Below are positions 25,199 to 34,833 of a DNA stretch of 64,000 bases, in pieces; the stretch's first letter is position 1; each line of letters opens with the position of its first letter. Below the pieces are notes generated by a model. It saw only the letters and a program-made list of their open reading frames with translations, ran no database searches and was not told the DNA's origin. A program made the position numbers and the translations under genes. This DNA is from JABJAG01 sp038137215 (GTDB lineage: Bacteria; Pseudomonadota; Alphaproteobacteria; UBA6615): NCBI GenBank assembly GCA_038137215.1, contig JAYQBG010000012.1, positions 1-64,000 of the forward strand, read 5' to 3'.

Positions 25199-26512
25199 AT
25201 GATACCCCGCTACAGCCGCCCGGAAATGACTGCGATCTGGGACCCGGAGAACAAATTCCGCATCTGGTTCGAGATCGAGGCCCATGCCTGTGACGCCCAG
25301 GCCGAACTCGGCGTGATTCCGAAATCCGCCGCCGAGGAGGTCTGGAAAAAGGGCGCCTGGGAAATCGACCGGATCGACGAAATCGAACGTGAAACACGCC
25401 ATGACGTGATCGCCTTCCTGACCAATCTGGCCGAATATGTCGGCGAAGATGCCCGCTTCGTGCATCAGGGCATGACCTCATCCGACGTTCTGGACACTTG
25501 TCTGTCGGTCCAGCTTAAACAGGCGAGTGACATTCTGCTGGCCGATCTCGACGGGTTGCTGAAGGCTCTGGAGACCCGCGCGCGCGAACACAAAGACACG
25601 GTCTGCATCGGGCGCAGTCACGGGATTCATGCCGAACCCACAACCTTTGGTCTGAAGCTTGCCGGACACTATGCTGAGTTTGCCCGCTGTCGCGACCGGC
25701 TGGTCGCCGCCCGCGCCGAGATTGCCACCTGTGCCATTTCCGGCGCCGTGGGCACCTTCGCCAATATCGACCCGGCGATCGAAGCCCATGTGGCCGACAA
25801 GATGGGCCTGATCATCGAACCGGTCTCGACCCAGGTCATCCCGCGCGACCGCCATGCCATGTTTTTCGCCACGCTGGGCGTGATCGCCAGCGCCGTCGAG
25901 CGGCTCTCGGTGGAGGTGCGCCATCTGCAGCGCACCGAAGTGCGCGAAGCCGAAGAATTCTTTGCGGCCGGCCAGAAGGGCTCGAGCGCCATGCCCCACA
26001 AGCGGAACCCGATCCTGACCGAGAACCTGACCGGTCTGGCACGTGTGGTCCGCGCCGCCGTCACCCCCGCGCTGGAAAATGTGGCCCTCTGGCACGAGCG
26101 GGATATCTCCCACTCCTCGGTTGAGCGGATGTTCGGCCCGGACGCCACGGTCACGCTGGATTTCGCGCTGGTCCGCCTGACCGGCGTGGTCGAAAAGATG
26201 ATGGTCTATCCCGACGCCATGAACGCGAATATGGAAAAGCTCGGCGGGCTGGTGCACTCCCAGCGGGTGCTGCTCGCCCTCACCCAGGCGGGTCTGAGCC
26301 GCGAGGATGCCTATCAGGCCGTCCAGCGCAATGCGATGAAGGTCTGGGCGCTCCCCGAGGCCGAACGCGAGGGGGCGTTCCTCGGTTTCCTGAAATCCGA
26401 TGACGAAGTTGCAGCGAAGATCTCCGCCGACGACCTGGAGGCCTCCTTCGACCTCGGCTATCACACCAAACATGTCGATACGATCTTCGCACGCGTCTTC
26501 GGTAGCGCCTGA
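25199..26512 (+). CDS. purB: adenylosuccinate lyase
   Basis: Fumarate-lyase superfamily enzyme acting twice in purine synthesis: SAICAR to AICAR and adenylosuccinate to AMP. The superfamily signature GSSAMPHKRNP is at residues 261-271. H141 in RSHGIHAEP is the active-site His, and the TSSDVLDT motif is at 93-100. Length 437 aa from ATG 25199 with AAGG upstream. The frame is open for another 69 codons upstream but those show no homology. It opens the alphaproteobacterial purine block (purC, purS, purQ and purL follow further on). Confidence 0.97.
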   Translation: MIPRYSRPEMTAIWDPENKFRIWFEIEAHACDAQAELGVIPKSAAEEVWKKGAWEIDRIDEIERETRHDVIAFLTNLAEYVGEDARFVHQGMTSSDVLDTCLSVQLKQASDILLADLDGLLKALETRAREHKDTVCIGRSHGIHAEPTTFGLKLAGHYAEFARCRDRLVAARAEIATCAISGAVGTFANIDPAIEAHVADKMGLIIEPVSTQVIPRDRHAMFFATLGVIASAVERLSVEVRHLQRTEVREAEEFFAAGQKGSSAMPHKRNPILTENLTGLARVVRAAVTPALENVALWHERDISHSSVERMFGPDATVTLDFALVRLTGVVEKMMVYPDAMNANMEKLGGLVHSQRVLLALTQAGLSREDAYQAVQRNAMKVWALPEAEREGAFLGFLKSDDEVAAKISADDLEASFDLGYHTKHVDTIFARVFGSA

Positions 26513-26524
26513 GCCGTCTTCACG

Positions 26525-26857
26525 ATGACCAACGACCGGCTCCCGACCGAGCTCTGGGTCAGCGCCGGGCTGCGTCAGTGCTCGATTGAAGCGGTCCCCG
26601 CCGTCGTCATCCGCAAAGGCGAGCGCCAGTCCGGCACGGTGATCCTGAAACTCGACCGGCTCGATCGGGGCACGGTCATTCTGAACCAGATGCGCGACCT
26701 GGACGGCAAGCTGTCCTGGGTCGCCGCCAATGACGGGGATCTCTTCACCAGCGCCGATGCACGGGCCTATGTGGAACGTGCGATATCACGCGACCCGGAT
26801 GTCTGGGTCATCGAAATCGAACACCGCGAAGGCTGGCACCCGTTCACGGAGCTCTAA
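26525..26857 (+). CDS. DUF1491 family protein
   Basis: Conserved alphaproteobacterial protein of 110 aa with no known function. Family features seen are the start LPTELWVSAGLRQC, VVIRKGERQSGTVILKL in the middle, and DPDVWVIEIEHREGWHPF at the end. It follows purB by 12 bases in the same direction and is probably co-transcribed. No signal or membrane segment. Confidence 0.8.
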   Translation: MTNDRLPTELWVSAGLRQCSIEAVPAVVIRKGERQSGTVILKLDRLDRGTVILNQMRDLDGKLSWVAANDGDLFTSADARAYVERAISRDPDVWVIEIEHREGWHPFTEL

Positions 26858-27214
26858 AGGGTCCGCGGCAGTGTCAAAAAAACCAGCGTCATGGCCGGAC
26901 TGGATCCGGCAATCTCGTCTAGGTCTGCGCCGGGATGCCCGGGTCAAGCCCGGGCATGACTCAGGAGGGAGAGTTTGCCGTCATTGCGAGCGGCGCGAAG
27001 CAATCCAGACACGCCAAGCTCGGCCTCGGGACTGGATTGCCACGGCACCTGCGGTGCCTCGCAATGACGGCCTTACCTCTCACGCGTGATGCCCGCCCGT
27101 GTTGCGGGCATCCACGTCAGCGGATCACGTGACACATCCACGTGGATGGCCGGATCAAGTCCGGCCATGACGACAGTGAGACGGGGTCTGACGTCAGGTC
27201 TGAGCCGGAAAAAG
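26858..27214. repeat. intergenic block of dispersed repeats
   Basis: No gene in this 357-base stretch. It contains family B palindromes at about 26888-26912, 26932-26960, 27088-27118 and 27142-27174 (cores such as ATGGCCGGA...TCCGGCCATGACG and GCCCGGGTCAAGCCCGGGC), and a complete family A copy at 26979-27070. Confidence 0.8.
26979..27070. repeat. dispersed palindromic repeat, family A copy 5
   Basis: Complete copy: CCGTCATTGCGAGCGG, AAGCAATCCAGA, ACTGGATTGCC, CCTCGCAATGACGG. Flanked on both sides by family B palindromes. Confidence 0.85.
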
Positions 27215-27538
27215 CTACTCGCCGTTTTCGATCTGCTGGATCGCAGTGCCCATCAGGTCCGACATGTGCTTGCGCACCAGATGCTCCGAGGTGCCCGTGC
27301 CCTTGGCTTCCAGATCGCCGAAGACCTTTTTGAAAACATCTTCCTCGCCGGGCTCTTCGAAATCGGCCTTCACGACTTCTTTGGCATAGGCCTCGGCGTC
27401 ATCTCCGGTCAGGCCCATGATGTCTGCCGCCCAAAGGCCGAGCAGCTTGTTGCGCCGTGCCGTCGCCTTGAAGCGCAGTTCTTCATCGCGCTTGAATTTG
27501 TTCTCGAAGCTTTGTTCGCGCTCGTTAAAACTCGCCAT
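27215..27538 (-). CDS. DUF1476 protein, F1-ATPase zeta inhibitor type
   Basis: Alphaproteobacterial zeta subunit family, a natural inhibitor of the F1-ATPase in Paracoccus. The signature EELRFKATARRNKLLGLWAA is at about residues 19-38, preceded by the FNEREQSFENKF segment that acts in inhibition in characterised members. Length 107 aa. The family is found almost only in Alphaproteobacteria, so it is a good lineage marker. Classic neighbour of purC in this class; here an NRDE/VOC/SDR block separates them. Confidence 0.92.
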   Translation of the reverse strand: MASFNEREQSFENKFKRDEELRFKATARRNKLLGLWAADIMGLTGDDAEAYAKEVVKADFEEPGEEDVFKKVFGDLEAKGTGTSEHLVRKHMSDLMGTAIQQIENGE

Positions 27539-27627
27539 GTCTCGTTCACTCTCCGGGTTGCGGACTTGCCGTGTGGACTCTGACCATAGATATAGTGGGG
27601 CTGCCCGCCGGTTTGAATTGAAATTTC

Positions 27628-28377
27628 ATGTGCACATATATCATTCTTCGCCGTCCTGGCCATGACTGGCCCGTCCTGATCGCCGCCAATCGCGACGAGA
27701 TGACCGACCGTCCCTGGAAACCGCCCGCCCGGCACTGGCCGGATCGCGCGGATGTGGTCGGCGGACTGGATGAACTGGCGGGCGGTACCTGGCTTGCCGC
27801 CAACGACACGAATGTGGTCGCCGCCGTGCTGAACCGGGAAGGATCGCTGGGCCCGACCACGGACAAGCGCTCACGCGGGGAACTGGCGTTGGAGGCGGTC
27901 GATCACCCGGATGCCGCTATGGCCACCGAAGCGCTCGCAGAGCTGGATGGTAGTGCCTACCGGTCCTTCAATCTGATGATCGCGGACAATCAGCACGCCT
28001 TCTGGGTCCGCGGCACCGAGCAGTCAGCGGTCGAGGTCAAAGAAATCCCGCCGGGCCTGCACATGATCACCGCGCGCGAGCTCGACGACACCGGCAGCGC
28101 ACGCATCGGGTGTTTTCTCCCCAAGTTCCGGGCCGCAGCCGAGCCCGATATCGATACCGATGACTGGAGCGCGTGGGAGCAACTCCTGCGCACGCGTCTG
28201 CACGATGCCGAAGACGACCCGCGCGAGACCATGTGCATTGTCACCGACAGGGGCTACGGGACCGTATCCAGCACCATGATTGCCCTGCCCTCATCCGACC
28301 ATCCGGACCGGAAACGAATCTGGAAGTTCGCCAACGGACGTCCGGATGAACACAGCTACGAAACCGTGACGGTCTAG
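27628..28377 (+). CDS. NRDE family protein (TANGO2-like)
   Basis: Member of the NRDE/TANGO2 family with the N-terminal MCTYII and the name-giving NRDE at residues 21-24. Cys2 would become the N-terminal residue after Met removal, which suggests an Ntn-hydrolase fold; this is a family proposal. GGLDELAGGTWLA is the second conserved region. Length 249 aa. Function unknown in bacteria. It ends four bases before the VOC gene and probably heads a small operon with it and two SDR genes. Confidence 0.88.
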   Translation: MCTYIILRRPGHDWPVLIAANRDEMTDRPWKPPARHWPDRADVVGGLDELAGGTWLAANDTNVVAAVLNREGSLGPTTDKRSRGELALEAVDHPDAAMATEALAELDGSAYRSFNLMIADNQHAFWVRGTEQSAVEVKEIPPGLHMITARELDDTGSARIGCFLPKFRAAAEPDIDTDDWSAWEQLLRTRLHDAEDDPRETMCIVTDRGYGTVSSTMIALPSSDHPDRKRIWKFANGRPDEHSYETVTV

Positions 28378-28381
28378 CGCC

Positions 28382-28795
28382 ATGAAAATTGACTCTCTCG
28401 ACCATCTTGTTCTGACCGTTGCGTCGCTCAAAGCCACCTGCACCTTCTATCGGGATGTCTTGGGCATGGAGGTGCGCCGCTTCGACGGGGACCGCACCGC
28501 GCTGCATTTCGGCAATCAGAAGATCAATCTTCACATCGCGGGCCGGGAGTTCGAACCCAAGGCTCAAACGCCGCTGCCGGGCAGCGGCGATCTGTGCTTC
28601 ATTTCGCAAACACCGATGGACCGGATCGTCGAAACGTTGCAACGTCACAAAGTGGACATCATCGAAGGGCCGGTGCCACGCACGGGGGCCGCGGGCGATC
28701 TCAACTCGGTTTATTTCCGCGATCCGGACGGTAACCTGATCGAGGTTTCGAACCGCGCCAACACAGACACGAACATGCAGAACAAGGACGAGTAA
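28382..28795 (+). CDS. VOC family protein (GLOD5-like)
   Basis: Vicinal-oxygen-chelate protein of 137 aa close to glyoxalase-domain-containing protein 5. The expected ligands are visible: H8 in SLDHLVLTV, a His in LHFGNQKINLH, and the Glu in DGNLIEVSN. FYRDVLGMEV is the usual helix. The last base of its TAA stop is the first base of the SDR start (TAATG). Reaction unknown; members act on small metabolites or confer resistance. Confidence 0.87.
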   Translation: MKIDSLDHLVLTVASLKATCTFYRDVLGMEVRRFDGDRTALHFGNQKINLHIAGREFEPKAQTPLPGSGDLCFISQTPMDRIVETLQRHKVDIIEGPVPRTGAAGDLNSVYFRDPDGNLIEVSNRANTDTNMQNKDE

Positions 28796-29565
28796 TGGGA
28801 CACAATCGCTTCGACGTGACCGATCAGGTCGTCATCATCACCGGCGCGGGTCAGGGACTGGGCCGCGAATATGCCCTGGCCTTTGCCGAAGAGGGTGCCA
28901 TTCCCGTGCTGGCCGAGGTCAACCAGGAAAACCTCGACAAGGTGGCGGGCGAAATCCAAAAGGCTGGCGGCAAATATCTCGCCGTTCACACTGATGTCTC
29001 CGACCCGGATTCGACCAGGGCCATGGCGGCGCGCACGGTGGAGGAATTCGGACGGATCGATGTGCTGATCAACAACGCCGCGGTCTTTGCTTCCCTGCCC
29101 CAGCGCAGCTTCGACGACATTCCCTTCCAGGAGTGGAACCTCGTGATGCAGGTGAACATCACCGGCTCCTATCTGTGCGCCTGCGCTGTCGCCCCGGCGA
29201 TGCGCAAAGCCGGCAAGGGCCGGATCATCAACGTCTCCTCCGGCACCGTGCCCCAAGGCGTGCCGGGCTTCATGCACTATGTGACCTCCAAATCGGCCAT
29301 AATCGGCATGACCCGCGTGCTGGCGCGTGAGCTCAGCGATCACAACATCAATGTGAACACCCTGATGCCGGGCTACACGACCACGGAAGTCGATCATGCG
29401 AGCATGGACGAGAATCTGCATGAGTTCATTCAGAACAAGCGCCTGGTGAAACGCGCCGGGACTCCGGAGGACCTGATCGGAACCGCCCTGTTCCTGTCCG
29501 CACCGGCGAGTTCCTTCATGTCGGGCCAGACCATCGCCGTGTGCGGCGGTGAGGTCATGATCTAG
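28795..29565 (+). CDS. short-chain dehydrogenase/reductase
   Basis: Classical SDR of 256 aa. The cofactor motif TGAGQGLG is at residues 16-23, NNAAV follows the central strand, the Ser is in INVSSGT, and the catalytic YVTSK lies in FMHYVTSKSA. The end MSGQTIAVCGG resembles the usual C-terminal strand. Start overlaps the VOC stop by one base, so the two are coupled. Acts on an unknown alcohol or ketone, with NAD(H) or NADP(H). Confidence 0.92.
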   Translation: MGHNRFDVTDQVVIITGAGQGLGREYALAFAEEGAIPVLAEVNQENLDKVAGEIQKAGGKYLAVHTDVSDPDSTRAMAARTVEEFGRIDVLINNAAVFASLPQRSFDDIPFQEWNLVMQVNITGSYLCACAVAPAMRKAGKGRIINVSSGTVPQGVPGFMHYVTSKSAIIGMTRVLARELSDHNINVNTLMPGYTTTEVDHASMDENLHEFIQNKRLVKRAGTPEDLIGTALFLSAPASSFMSGQTIAVCGGEVMI

Positions 29566-29593
29566 GAAACGATCAACAGTCCCGAGGCACGCC

Positions 29594-30343
29594 ATGAACA
29601 AGATCGACCTGAACGGACGTCATGCCATCGTGACCGGCGGTGCCAAGGGCATCGGCCTGGCTATCGTACAACGTGCCCTGGACTCCGGCGCCAAAGTGAC
29701 CGTCTGGGACATCGACACCGAACGGATGGACACGGAACTCGGGGCACTCGGGTCAGATCACGTGCGCGGCGACACGGTGGACGTGACCGACCCGGAGGCC
29801 ATTGCGGCCGGGCTGGACCGCGCTATCGCCGCTTTCGACCATGTCGATATCTTCGTCAACAACGCCGGGGTCGTTGGCACGCTCGCCAAGATCTGGGAGC
29901 AGCCGGTCGAGAACTGGGAGCGGATGCTGAAGCTCAACCTGACCAGCGCCTTCCTGTGCTGCCGGGCCGTCGCCCCGCACATGATGGAGAACGGCTATGG
30001 ACGGATCGTCAACATCGCTTCGAACGCCGGCAAGATGGGCACGCCGAACAATTCGCCCTACGCTGCCGCCAAGGCGGGGGTGATCAGCCTGACCAAGACA
30101 CTGGCCAAGGAAACCGCCCAAACCGGCGTACTGGTCAATGCGGTTGCACCGGGCGGGGCGAACACCGAGCTTTTCGATGTGCTCTCGAATGACTACCGCA
30201 AGCAGATCGAAAGCGGCATGGCGCTGGGCCGGCTGGTGAACCCGGATGAAGTGGCCGCGGTCACCGTCTGGGCCATGTCGGAGGATTGCTCCTTCACGAC
30301 CGGCGCAGTGTTCGACATTTCGGGCGGCCGCGCCGATTACTGA
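29594..30343 (+). CDS. short-chain dehydrogenase/reductase (FabG-like)
   Basis: Second SDR, 249 aa, 28 bases after the first. TGGAKGIG is the cofactor motif, WDIDTERM has an Asp after the second strand, which favours NAD, NNAGVVG follows, and NIASNAGKM leads to the catalytic YAAAK. The C-terminal end TTGAVFDISGGRADY is typical. The pair probably work in one pathway with the VOC protein, but which is unknown. Sequence is different enough from the first SDR that duplication is not recent. Confidence 0.92.
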   Translation: MNKIDLNGRHAIVTGGAKGIGLAIVQRALDSGAKVTVWDIDTERMDTELGALGSDHVRGDTVDVTDPEAIAAGLDRAIAAFDHVDIFVNNAGVVGTLAKIWEQPVENWERMLKLNLTSAFLCCRAVAPHMMENGYGRIVNIASNAGKMGTPNNSPYAAAKAGVISLTKTLAKETAQTGVLVNAVAPGGANTELFDVLSNDYRKQIESGMALGRLVNPDEVAAVTVWAMSEDCSFTTGAVFDISGGRADY

Positions 30344-30690
30344 ACTTTCCCATCATTGCGAGGGCCGCAGGCCCGCGGCAATCCAGAATGAACTCTCACA
30401 CAACGGCGCTGCTGGATTGCGTTACTCCGTTCGCAATGACGTTGTGCGTTCGCCACCAGCGTTGCTGTCCCACACTTCGTCGTTCCCGCGCAGGCGGGAA
30501 CCCATAAACTCAGGCGGTCATCCGGTTCGGCATCGCTGTTCAAGGCTGCCTGCCTGCGCGGTTCGTGCGGCGCGAAATCCTGCCGGTTCGTCCACAGGCG
30601 TTTCGATTGTGCGGGAAACCCACACTTGGTATATCTCGCGGGCGCGTTTCGCCGCTCCGGCACGCGCCATTTCCGCGGAAATCCAACACC
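30344..30690. repeat. intergenic repeats before purC
   Basis: No gene seen in 347 bases. A family A copy (copy 6) lies at 30351-30442 (CATCATTGCGAGG, GGCAATCCAGA, GCTGGATTGCG, TCGCAATGACG). A different palindrome, GTTCCCGC followed by GCGGGAAC, lies at about 30479-30500. The last 150 bases show nothing recognisable and may hold the purC promoter. Confidence 0.75.
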
Positions 30691-31458
30691 ATGTCCCAAC
30701 GCAGAAAAATCTATGAAGGCAAGGCTAAGGTCCTTTTCGAAGGCCCGGAGCCGGGCACGCTCGTGCAGTATTTCAAGGACGATGCGACAGCTTTCAACAA
30801 CGAGAAAAAGGGCACGATCGCGGGCAAGGGCGTCCTCAACAACCGCATCTCCGAATACCTGATGATGCGCCTGACGGAGATCGGAATTCCGAACCACTTT
30901 GTCCGTCGCCTGAACATGCGCGAACAACTGGTGCGTGAGGTGGAGATTGTCCCGGTCGAGGTCGTGGTCCGCAACATCGCCGCCGGCTCGATCTGCAAGC
31001 GCTTCAACATCGAGGAAGGCACGCCGCTGCCGCGCTCGATCGTCGAATACTATTTCAAGAATGACGAACTCGGCGATCCGCTGATCTCCGAAGAGCACAT
31101 CACCGCCTTCGGCTGGGCCGCGCCGCCGGAAATCGACGAAATGCTATCCATGAGCCTGCGGGTCAACGACTTCCTGTCCGGCCTGTTTCTGGGCATCGGC
31201 TTGAAGCTTGTCGATTTCAAGCTGGAGTTCGGGCGCCTCTTTGACGACAACGACCAGATGCGGATCGTCCTAGCGGACGAGATTTCGCCCGATGGCTGCC
31301 GGTTGTGGGACGTGAAGACCAACGAGAAAATGGACAAGGACCGCTTCCGCCGCGATCTGGGCAGTGTCGAGGAAGCCTATCAGGAGGTCGCGCGGCGACT
31401 TGGAATCCTTCCCGAGTCAGAGCAACAGGACCTAAAAGGTCCTGAAACCATCCAGTAA
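30691..31458 (+). CDS. purC: phosphoribosylaminoimidazole-succinocarboxamide synthase
   Basis: SAICAR synthetase: ATP-dependent joining of CAIR and Asp in purine synthesis. KIYEGKAKVLF is the conserved start, VRRLNMREQLV and VVVRNIAAGSI follow, and VDFKLEFGRL with LADEISPDGCRLWD is the ATP/metal site. Length 255 aa from ATG 30691. First of the purC-purS-purQ-purL series. Upstream frame extension lies in repeat sequence and is not coding. Confidence 0.97.
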   Translation: MSQRRKIYEGKAKVLFEGPEPGTLVQYFKDDATAFNNEKKGTIAGKGVLNNRISEYLMMRLTEIGIPNHFVRRLNMREQLVREVEIVPVEVVVRNIAAGSICKRFNIEEGTPLPRSIVEYYFKNDELGDPLISEEHITAFGWAAPPEIDEMLSMSLRVNDFLSGLFLGIGLKLVDFKLEFGRLFDDNDQMRIVLADEISPDGCRLWDVKTNEKMDKDRFRRDLGSVEEAYQEVARRLGILPESEQQDLKGPETIQ

Positions 31459-31480
31459 CCTCAGATTTCGGGCAGGTCCG

Positions 31481-31723
31481 TTGAAAGCGCGCATCCACAT
31501 CACACTCAAGAACGGGGTCCTGGACCCCCAGGGCAAGGCGATCCACCACTCCCTCGAGGGACTGGGCTTTGACGGCATTACCGATGTCCGCCAGGGCAAA
31601 TTCATCGAGATCGAACTCGCCGATGGCGACGCCGATGCGGCCAAAACCAAAGTCGCGGAGATGTGCGAACAGCTCCTCGCCAACACGGTGATTGAGGACT
31701 ACACGGTCGAGATCGACGGCTGA
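31481..31723 (+). CDS. purS: phosphoribosylformylglycinamidine synthase subunit PurS
   Basis: Small subunit of FGAM synthase, bridging PurL and PurQ. Starts MKARIHITLKNGVLDPQGKA, which fits the family start exactly; the start codon is TTG at 31481, with no ATG or GTG at that site. Length 80 aa. It lies 22 bases after purC. A family C repeat separates it from purQ, which it normally adjoins closely. Confidence 0.95.
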   Translation: MKARIHITLKNGVLDPQGKAIHHSLEGLGFDGITDVRQGKFIEIELADGDADAAKTKVAEMCEQLLANTVIEDYTVEIDG

Positions 31724-31737
31724 ATAACCCGAAGACA

Positions 31738-31825
31738 CCTCATCCTGAGCCTGACGAAGGATGAGCCAATCGGGATCGCCGCTATCTGCGCAAACCCTCA
31801 TACTTCGACAAGCTCAGCATGAGGG
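31738..31825. repeat. dispersed repeat, family C copy 1, inside the purine operon
   Basis: Two arms: CCTCATCCTGAGCCTGACGAAGG and, about 45 bases on, CCTCATACTTCGACAAGCTCAGCATGAGG. They are near complements, so the transcript can fold into a hairpin. Lies between purS and purQ. Confidence 0.85.
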
Positions 31826-31925
31826 TCATATACGGATGTTCGTATTTGCGGCATCCATCCACAACCGGTCCCGATTGCGACTCGTTGAGGGGCCTGATAG
31901 CAGAAATGGACTGGATTCCGAGCCT

Positions 31926-32618
31926 ATGACCGCTGCTGTAATTGTCTTCCCCGGATCGAATTGTGACCGCGATGTCGCGGTGTCGCTGGAGGCTGCGCTG
32001 GGATACAAGCCGGCCATGGTCTGGCACGGCGACAGCACGCTGCCCGATGTCGATCTGATCGTCGTTCCCGGTGGATTTTCCTATGGCGACTACCTGCGCT
32101 CGGGCGCCATGGCCGCCAACAGCCCGATCATGCGCGAGGTGATCGCACGGGCGAACGCCGGCACACCCGTTTTGGGCATCTGCAACGGGTTCCAGGTGCT
32201 CACCGAATGCGGCCTGCTGCCCGGTGTGCTGATGCGCAATGCCAGCCTGAAATTCGTCTGCCGCGATGTGAATCTGCGGGTCGAGAGAGCCGACACGGTC
32301 TTCACCCGGCAATATAATCAAGGCCAGGTGATCCGCATCCCCGTCGCTCATCATGACGGCAACTACTTCACCGACCCCGACACCCACAAGGCGCTGGAAG
32401 ACAACGGCCAGGTGGCCTTCCGCTATTGCACCCCGGACGGCCGGCTGACCGACGAGGCCAACCCGAACGGCTCGCTGGCCAATATCGCGGGAATCCTGAA
32501 CGAAACCGGCAATGTGCTCGGCATGATGCCCCATCCCGAACGGCTCGCCGATCCGCTGCTTGGCGGGCTGGACGGCGCCCCGATGTTCAACGCCCTTGCC
32601 GAAGCGATCGCCGCATGA
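31926..32618 (+). CDS. purQ: phosphoribosylformylglycinamidine synthase glutaminase PurQ
   Basis: Class I glutamine amidotransferase subunit of FGAM synthase; hydrolyses Gln and passes ammonia to PurL. The nucleophile is in LGICNGFQVL; the His-Glu pair is in MMPHPERLAD. FPGSNCDRD is the family start. Length 230 aa from ATG 31926. The upstream frame extension includes repeat sequence and is not part of the gene. Stop overlaps purL start as ATGA. Confidence 0.97.
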   Translation: MTAAVIVFPGSNCDRDVAVSLEAALGYKPAMVWHGDSTLPDVDLIVVPGGFSYGDYLRSGAMAANSPIMREVIARANAGTPVLGICNGFQVLTECGLLPGVLMRNASLKFVCRDVNLRVERADTVFTRQYNQGQVIRIPVAHHDGNYFTDPDTHKALEDNGQVAFRYCTPDGRLTDEANPNGSLANIAGILNETGNVLGMMPHPERLADPLLGGLDGAPMFNALAEAIAA

Positions 32619-34801
32619 GCGCCACAGCCCCACGCCCCGAAGACCTAATGGGCCTGAGCGAGGAGGAATACGACACCATCCTCGAGATCATGGGCCGGGA
32701 TCCGAACTTCACCGAGTTGAGCATTTTCTCGGTGATGTGGTCGGAGCATTGTTCCTACAAATCCTCGAAGTTCTGGCTCAAGACGCTGCCCACCGACGGA
32801 CCTCAGGTGATCCAGGGGCCCGGCGAGAATGCGGGTGTGATCGATATCGGCGACGGGCTGGCCGCGATCTTCAAGATCGAGAGTCACAATCATCCGAGCT
32901 TCATCGAGCCCTATCAGGGAGCAGCAACGGGCGTGGGCGGCATCATGCGCGACGTCTTCACCATGGGCGCACGCCCGGTGGCGAATTTGAACGCGCTGCG
33001 CTTCGGTAGCCCGGATCACCCCAAGACCCGGCATCTGGTCAACGGCGTCGTCGCCGGGATCGGCGGCTACGGCAATTGCATCGGGGTGCCCACCGCGGGC
33101 GGCGAGGTCAATTTCGACCCGGGCTACAACGGCAACATCCTTGTCAACGCGATGACCGTCGGGATCGCGAGCACCGACAAGATTTTCTACTCCGCCGCAG
33201 CCGGCGTCGGACTGCCGGTGGTCTATGTCGGGTCCAAGACCGGGCGTGACGGCATCCACGGCGCGACCATGGCGTCGGCCGAATTCGATGACGATTCCGC
33301 CGACAAACGCCCCACGGTGCAAGTGGGTGACCCGTTTACTGAGAAACTGCTCCTCGAAGCCTGTCTGGAGCTGATGGCAACCGATGCCATTGTCGCCATT
33401 CAGGATATGGGTGCTGCCGGGCTGACCTCCTCTTCGGTGGAGATGGCCAGCAAGGGCAATGTGGGCATCACCCTCAATCTGGACGATGTGCCCCAGCGCG
33501 AAAGCGCGATGCAGCCCTTCGAGCTGATGTTGTCGGAAAGCCAGGAGCGGATGCTCATGGTGCTCAAGCCCGGGCGCGAAGACGAAGCGCGGACAATCTT
33601 CGAGAAGTGGGAACTCGACCTGTCGGTGATCGGCACCACGAACGACACCGAGCGTCTGGTGCTGACCTCGGGCGGCGAGGTGGTGGCCGATATTCCCGTC
33701 CCGCCGCTGGTGGCCGCCGCCCCGGAATATGAACGCCCCTGGACCGCCACGCCGCCGCGCGAAGTGCTGGGCCATGACGACGTCCCGGCCCCCTTCGATC
33801 TGGGTGTCGCGCTTCTGGCCCTCGTCGAAAGCCCCGATCTGTGTTCACGTCAATGGGTCTGGGAGCAATACGACCACATGGTCATGGGCGATACGGTGGG
33901 CCGTCCGGGCGGCGATGCGGCGCTGGTGCGTGTCCACGGCACCCAAAAGGCGCTTGCCATCAGCACCGACTGCACGCCGCGCTACGTGGAAGCCAACCCG
34001 GTCGAGGGTGGCAAGCAGGCGGTCGCGGAAGCCTGGCGCAATATCACGGCTGTCGGCGCGACGCCGCTGGCGGTCACCAACAATCTGAATTTCGGCAATC
34101 CCGAGCGTCCGGAGATCATGGGGCAATTGGTGGGCGCCGTGCAGGGTATGGGCGCGGCGTGTCTCGCCCTCGACAGCCCGGTCGTCTCGGGCAATGTGTC
34201 CCTCTACAACGAAACCAACGGGGCGGCCATCCTGCCGACCCCGGTGATCGGTTGTGTCGGTCTGCTCGACGATCTCGACACGCGTGTTGGCGGGGCCTTC
34301 GCAAAGGAAGGCGATGTGATCTTTGTGGTCGGTGAAACCACCGGCTGGCTCGGCTGCTCGATCTATCAGCGTGATATGGCGGGCGGGAGCGCCGGTGCGC
34401 CGCCGCCGGTGGATCTTGAGGTCGAACGCCGAAACGGTGATTTTGTGCGCAACAGCATCCGGTCCAGCCAGGTCAGCGCCTGCCACGATGTCAGCGATGG
34501 GGGTCTGGCCGTGGCGCTTGCCGAAATGGCAATTTCCGGCGGAATCGGCGCAGAGATCGACCACGAACCGGAAGTTCCGGCTCATGCCTGGGCCTTCGGC
34601 GAGGATCAGGCACGCTACGTTGTGACGACCCCGGATGCCGACGGTTTCGAGGCCGCCGCGGAGGCTGCAGGGGTGTCCGTAAGCCGCGTCGGACGGGTCG
34701 GCGGGGCTGCGTTGACACTCCCCGGAGCGAAGCCTATATCCGTCGAGAGCCTGCGCGAGGCACACACGCGCTGGCTTCCCGAGTATATGGGCTCGCGCTA
34801 G
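32615..34801 (+). CDS. purL: phosphoribosylformylglycinamidine synthase subunit PurL
   Basis: Large subunit of the three-part FGAM synthase (PurS-PurQ-PurL), 728 aa, the usual small-PurL length. Conserved SVMWSEHCSYKSS near residue 40 carries the catalytic His. ESHNHPSFIEPYQGA and the GVGGIMRD loop bind ATP. The second AIRS-like half includes TNNLNFGNPE and CHDVSDGGL. It overlaps purQ by four bases. I chose 32615 because the upstream frame lies in purQ. Confidence 0.97.
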   Translation: MSATAPRPEDLMGLSEEEYDTILEIMGRDPNFTELSIFSVMWSEHCSYKSSKFWLKTLPTDGPQVIQGPGENAGVIDIGDGLAAIFKIESHNHPSFIEPYQGAATGVGGIMRDVFTMGARPVANLNALRFGSPDHPKTRHLVNGVVAGIGGYGNCIGVPTAGGEVNFDPGYNGNILVNAMTVGIASTDKIFYSAAAGVGLPVVYVGSKTGRDGIHGATMASAEFDDDSADKRPTVQVGDPFTEKLLLEACLELMATDAIVAIQDMGAAGLTSSSVEMASKGNVGITLNLDDVPQRESAMQPFELMLSESQERMLMVLKPGREDEARTIFEKWELDLSVIGTTNDTERLVLTSGGEVVADIPVPPLVAAAPEYERPWTATPPREVLGHDDVPAPFDLGVALLALVESPDLCSRQWVWEQYDHMVMGDTVGRPGGDAALVRVHGTQKALAISTDCTPRYVEANPVEGGKQAVAEAWRNITAVGATPLAVTNNLNFGNPERPEIMGQLVGAVQGMGAACLALDSPVVSGNVSLYNETNGAAILPTPVIGCVGLLDDLDTRVGGAFAKEGDVIFVVGETTGWLGCSIYQRDMAGGSAGAPPPVDLEVERRNGDFVRNSIRSSQVSACHDVSDGGLAVALAEMAISGGIGAEIDHEPEVPAHAWAFGEDQARYVVTTPDADGFEAAAEAAGVSVSRVGRVGGAALTLPGAKPISVESLREAHTRWLPEYMGSR

Positions 34802-34833
34802 GCAGCCCGCCAACCCCCGGGGGAACGCACGCA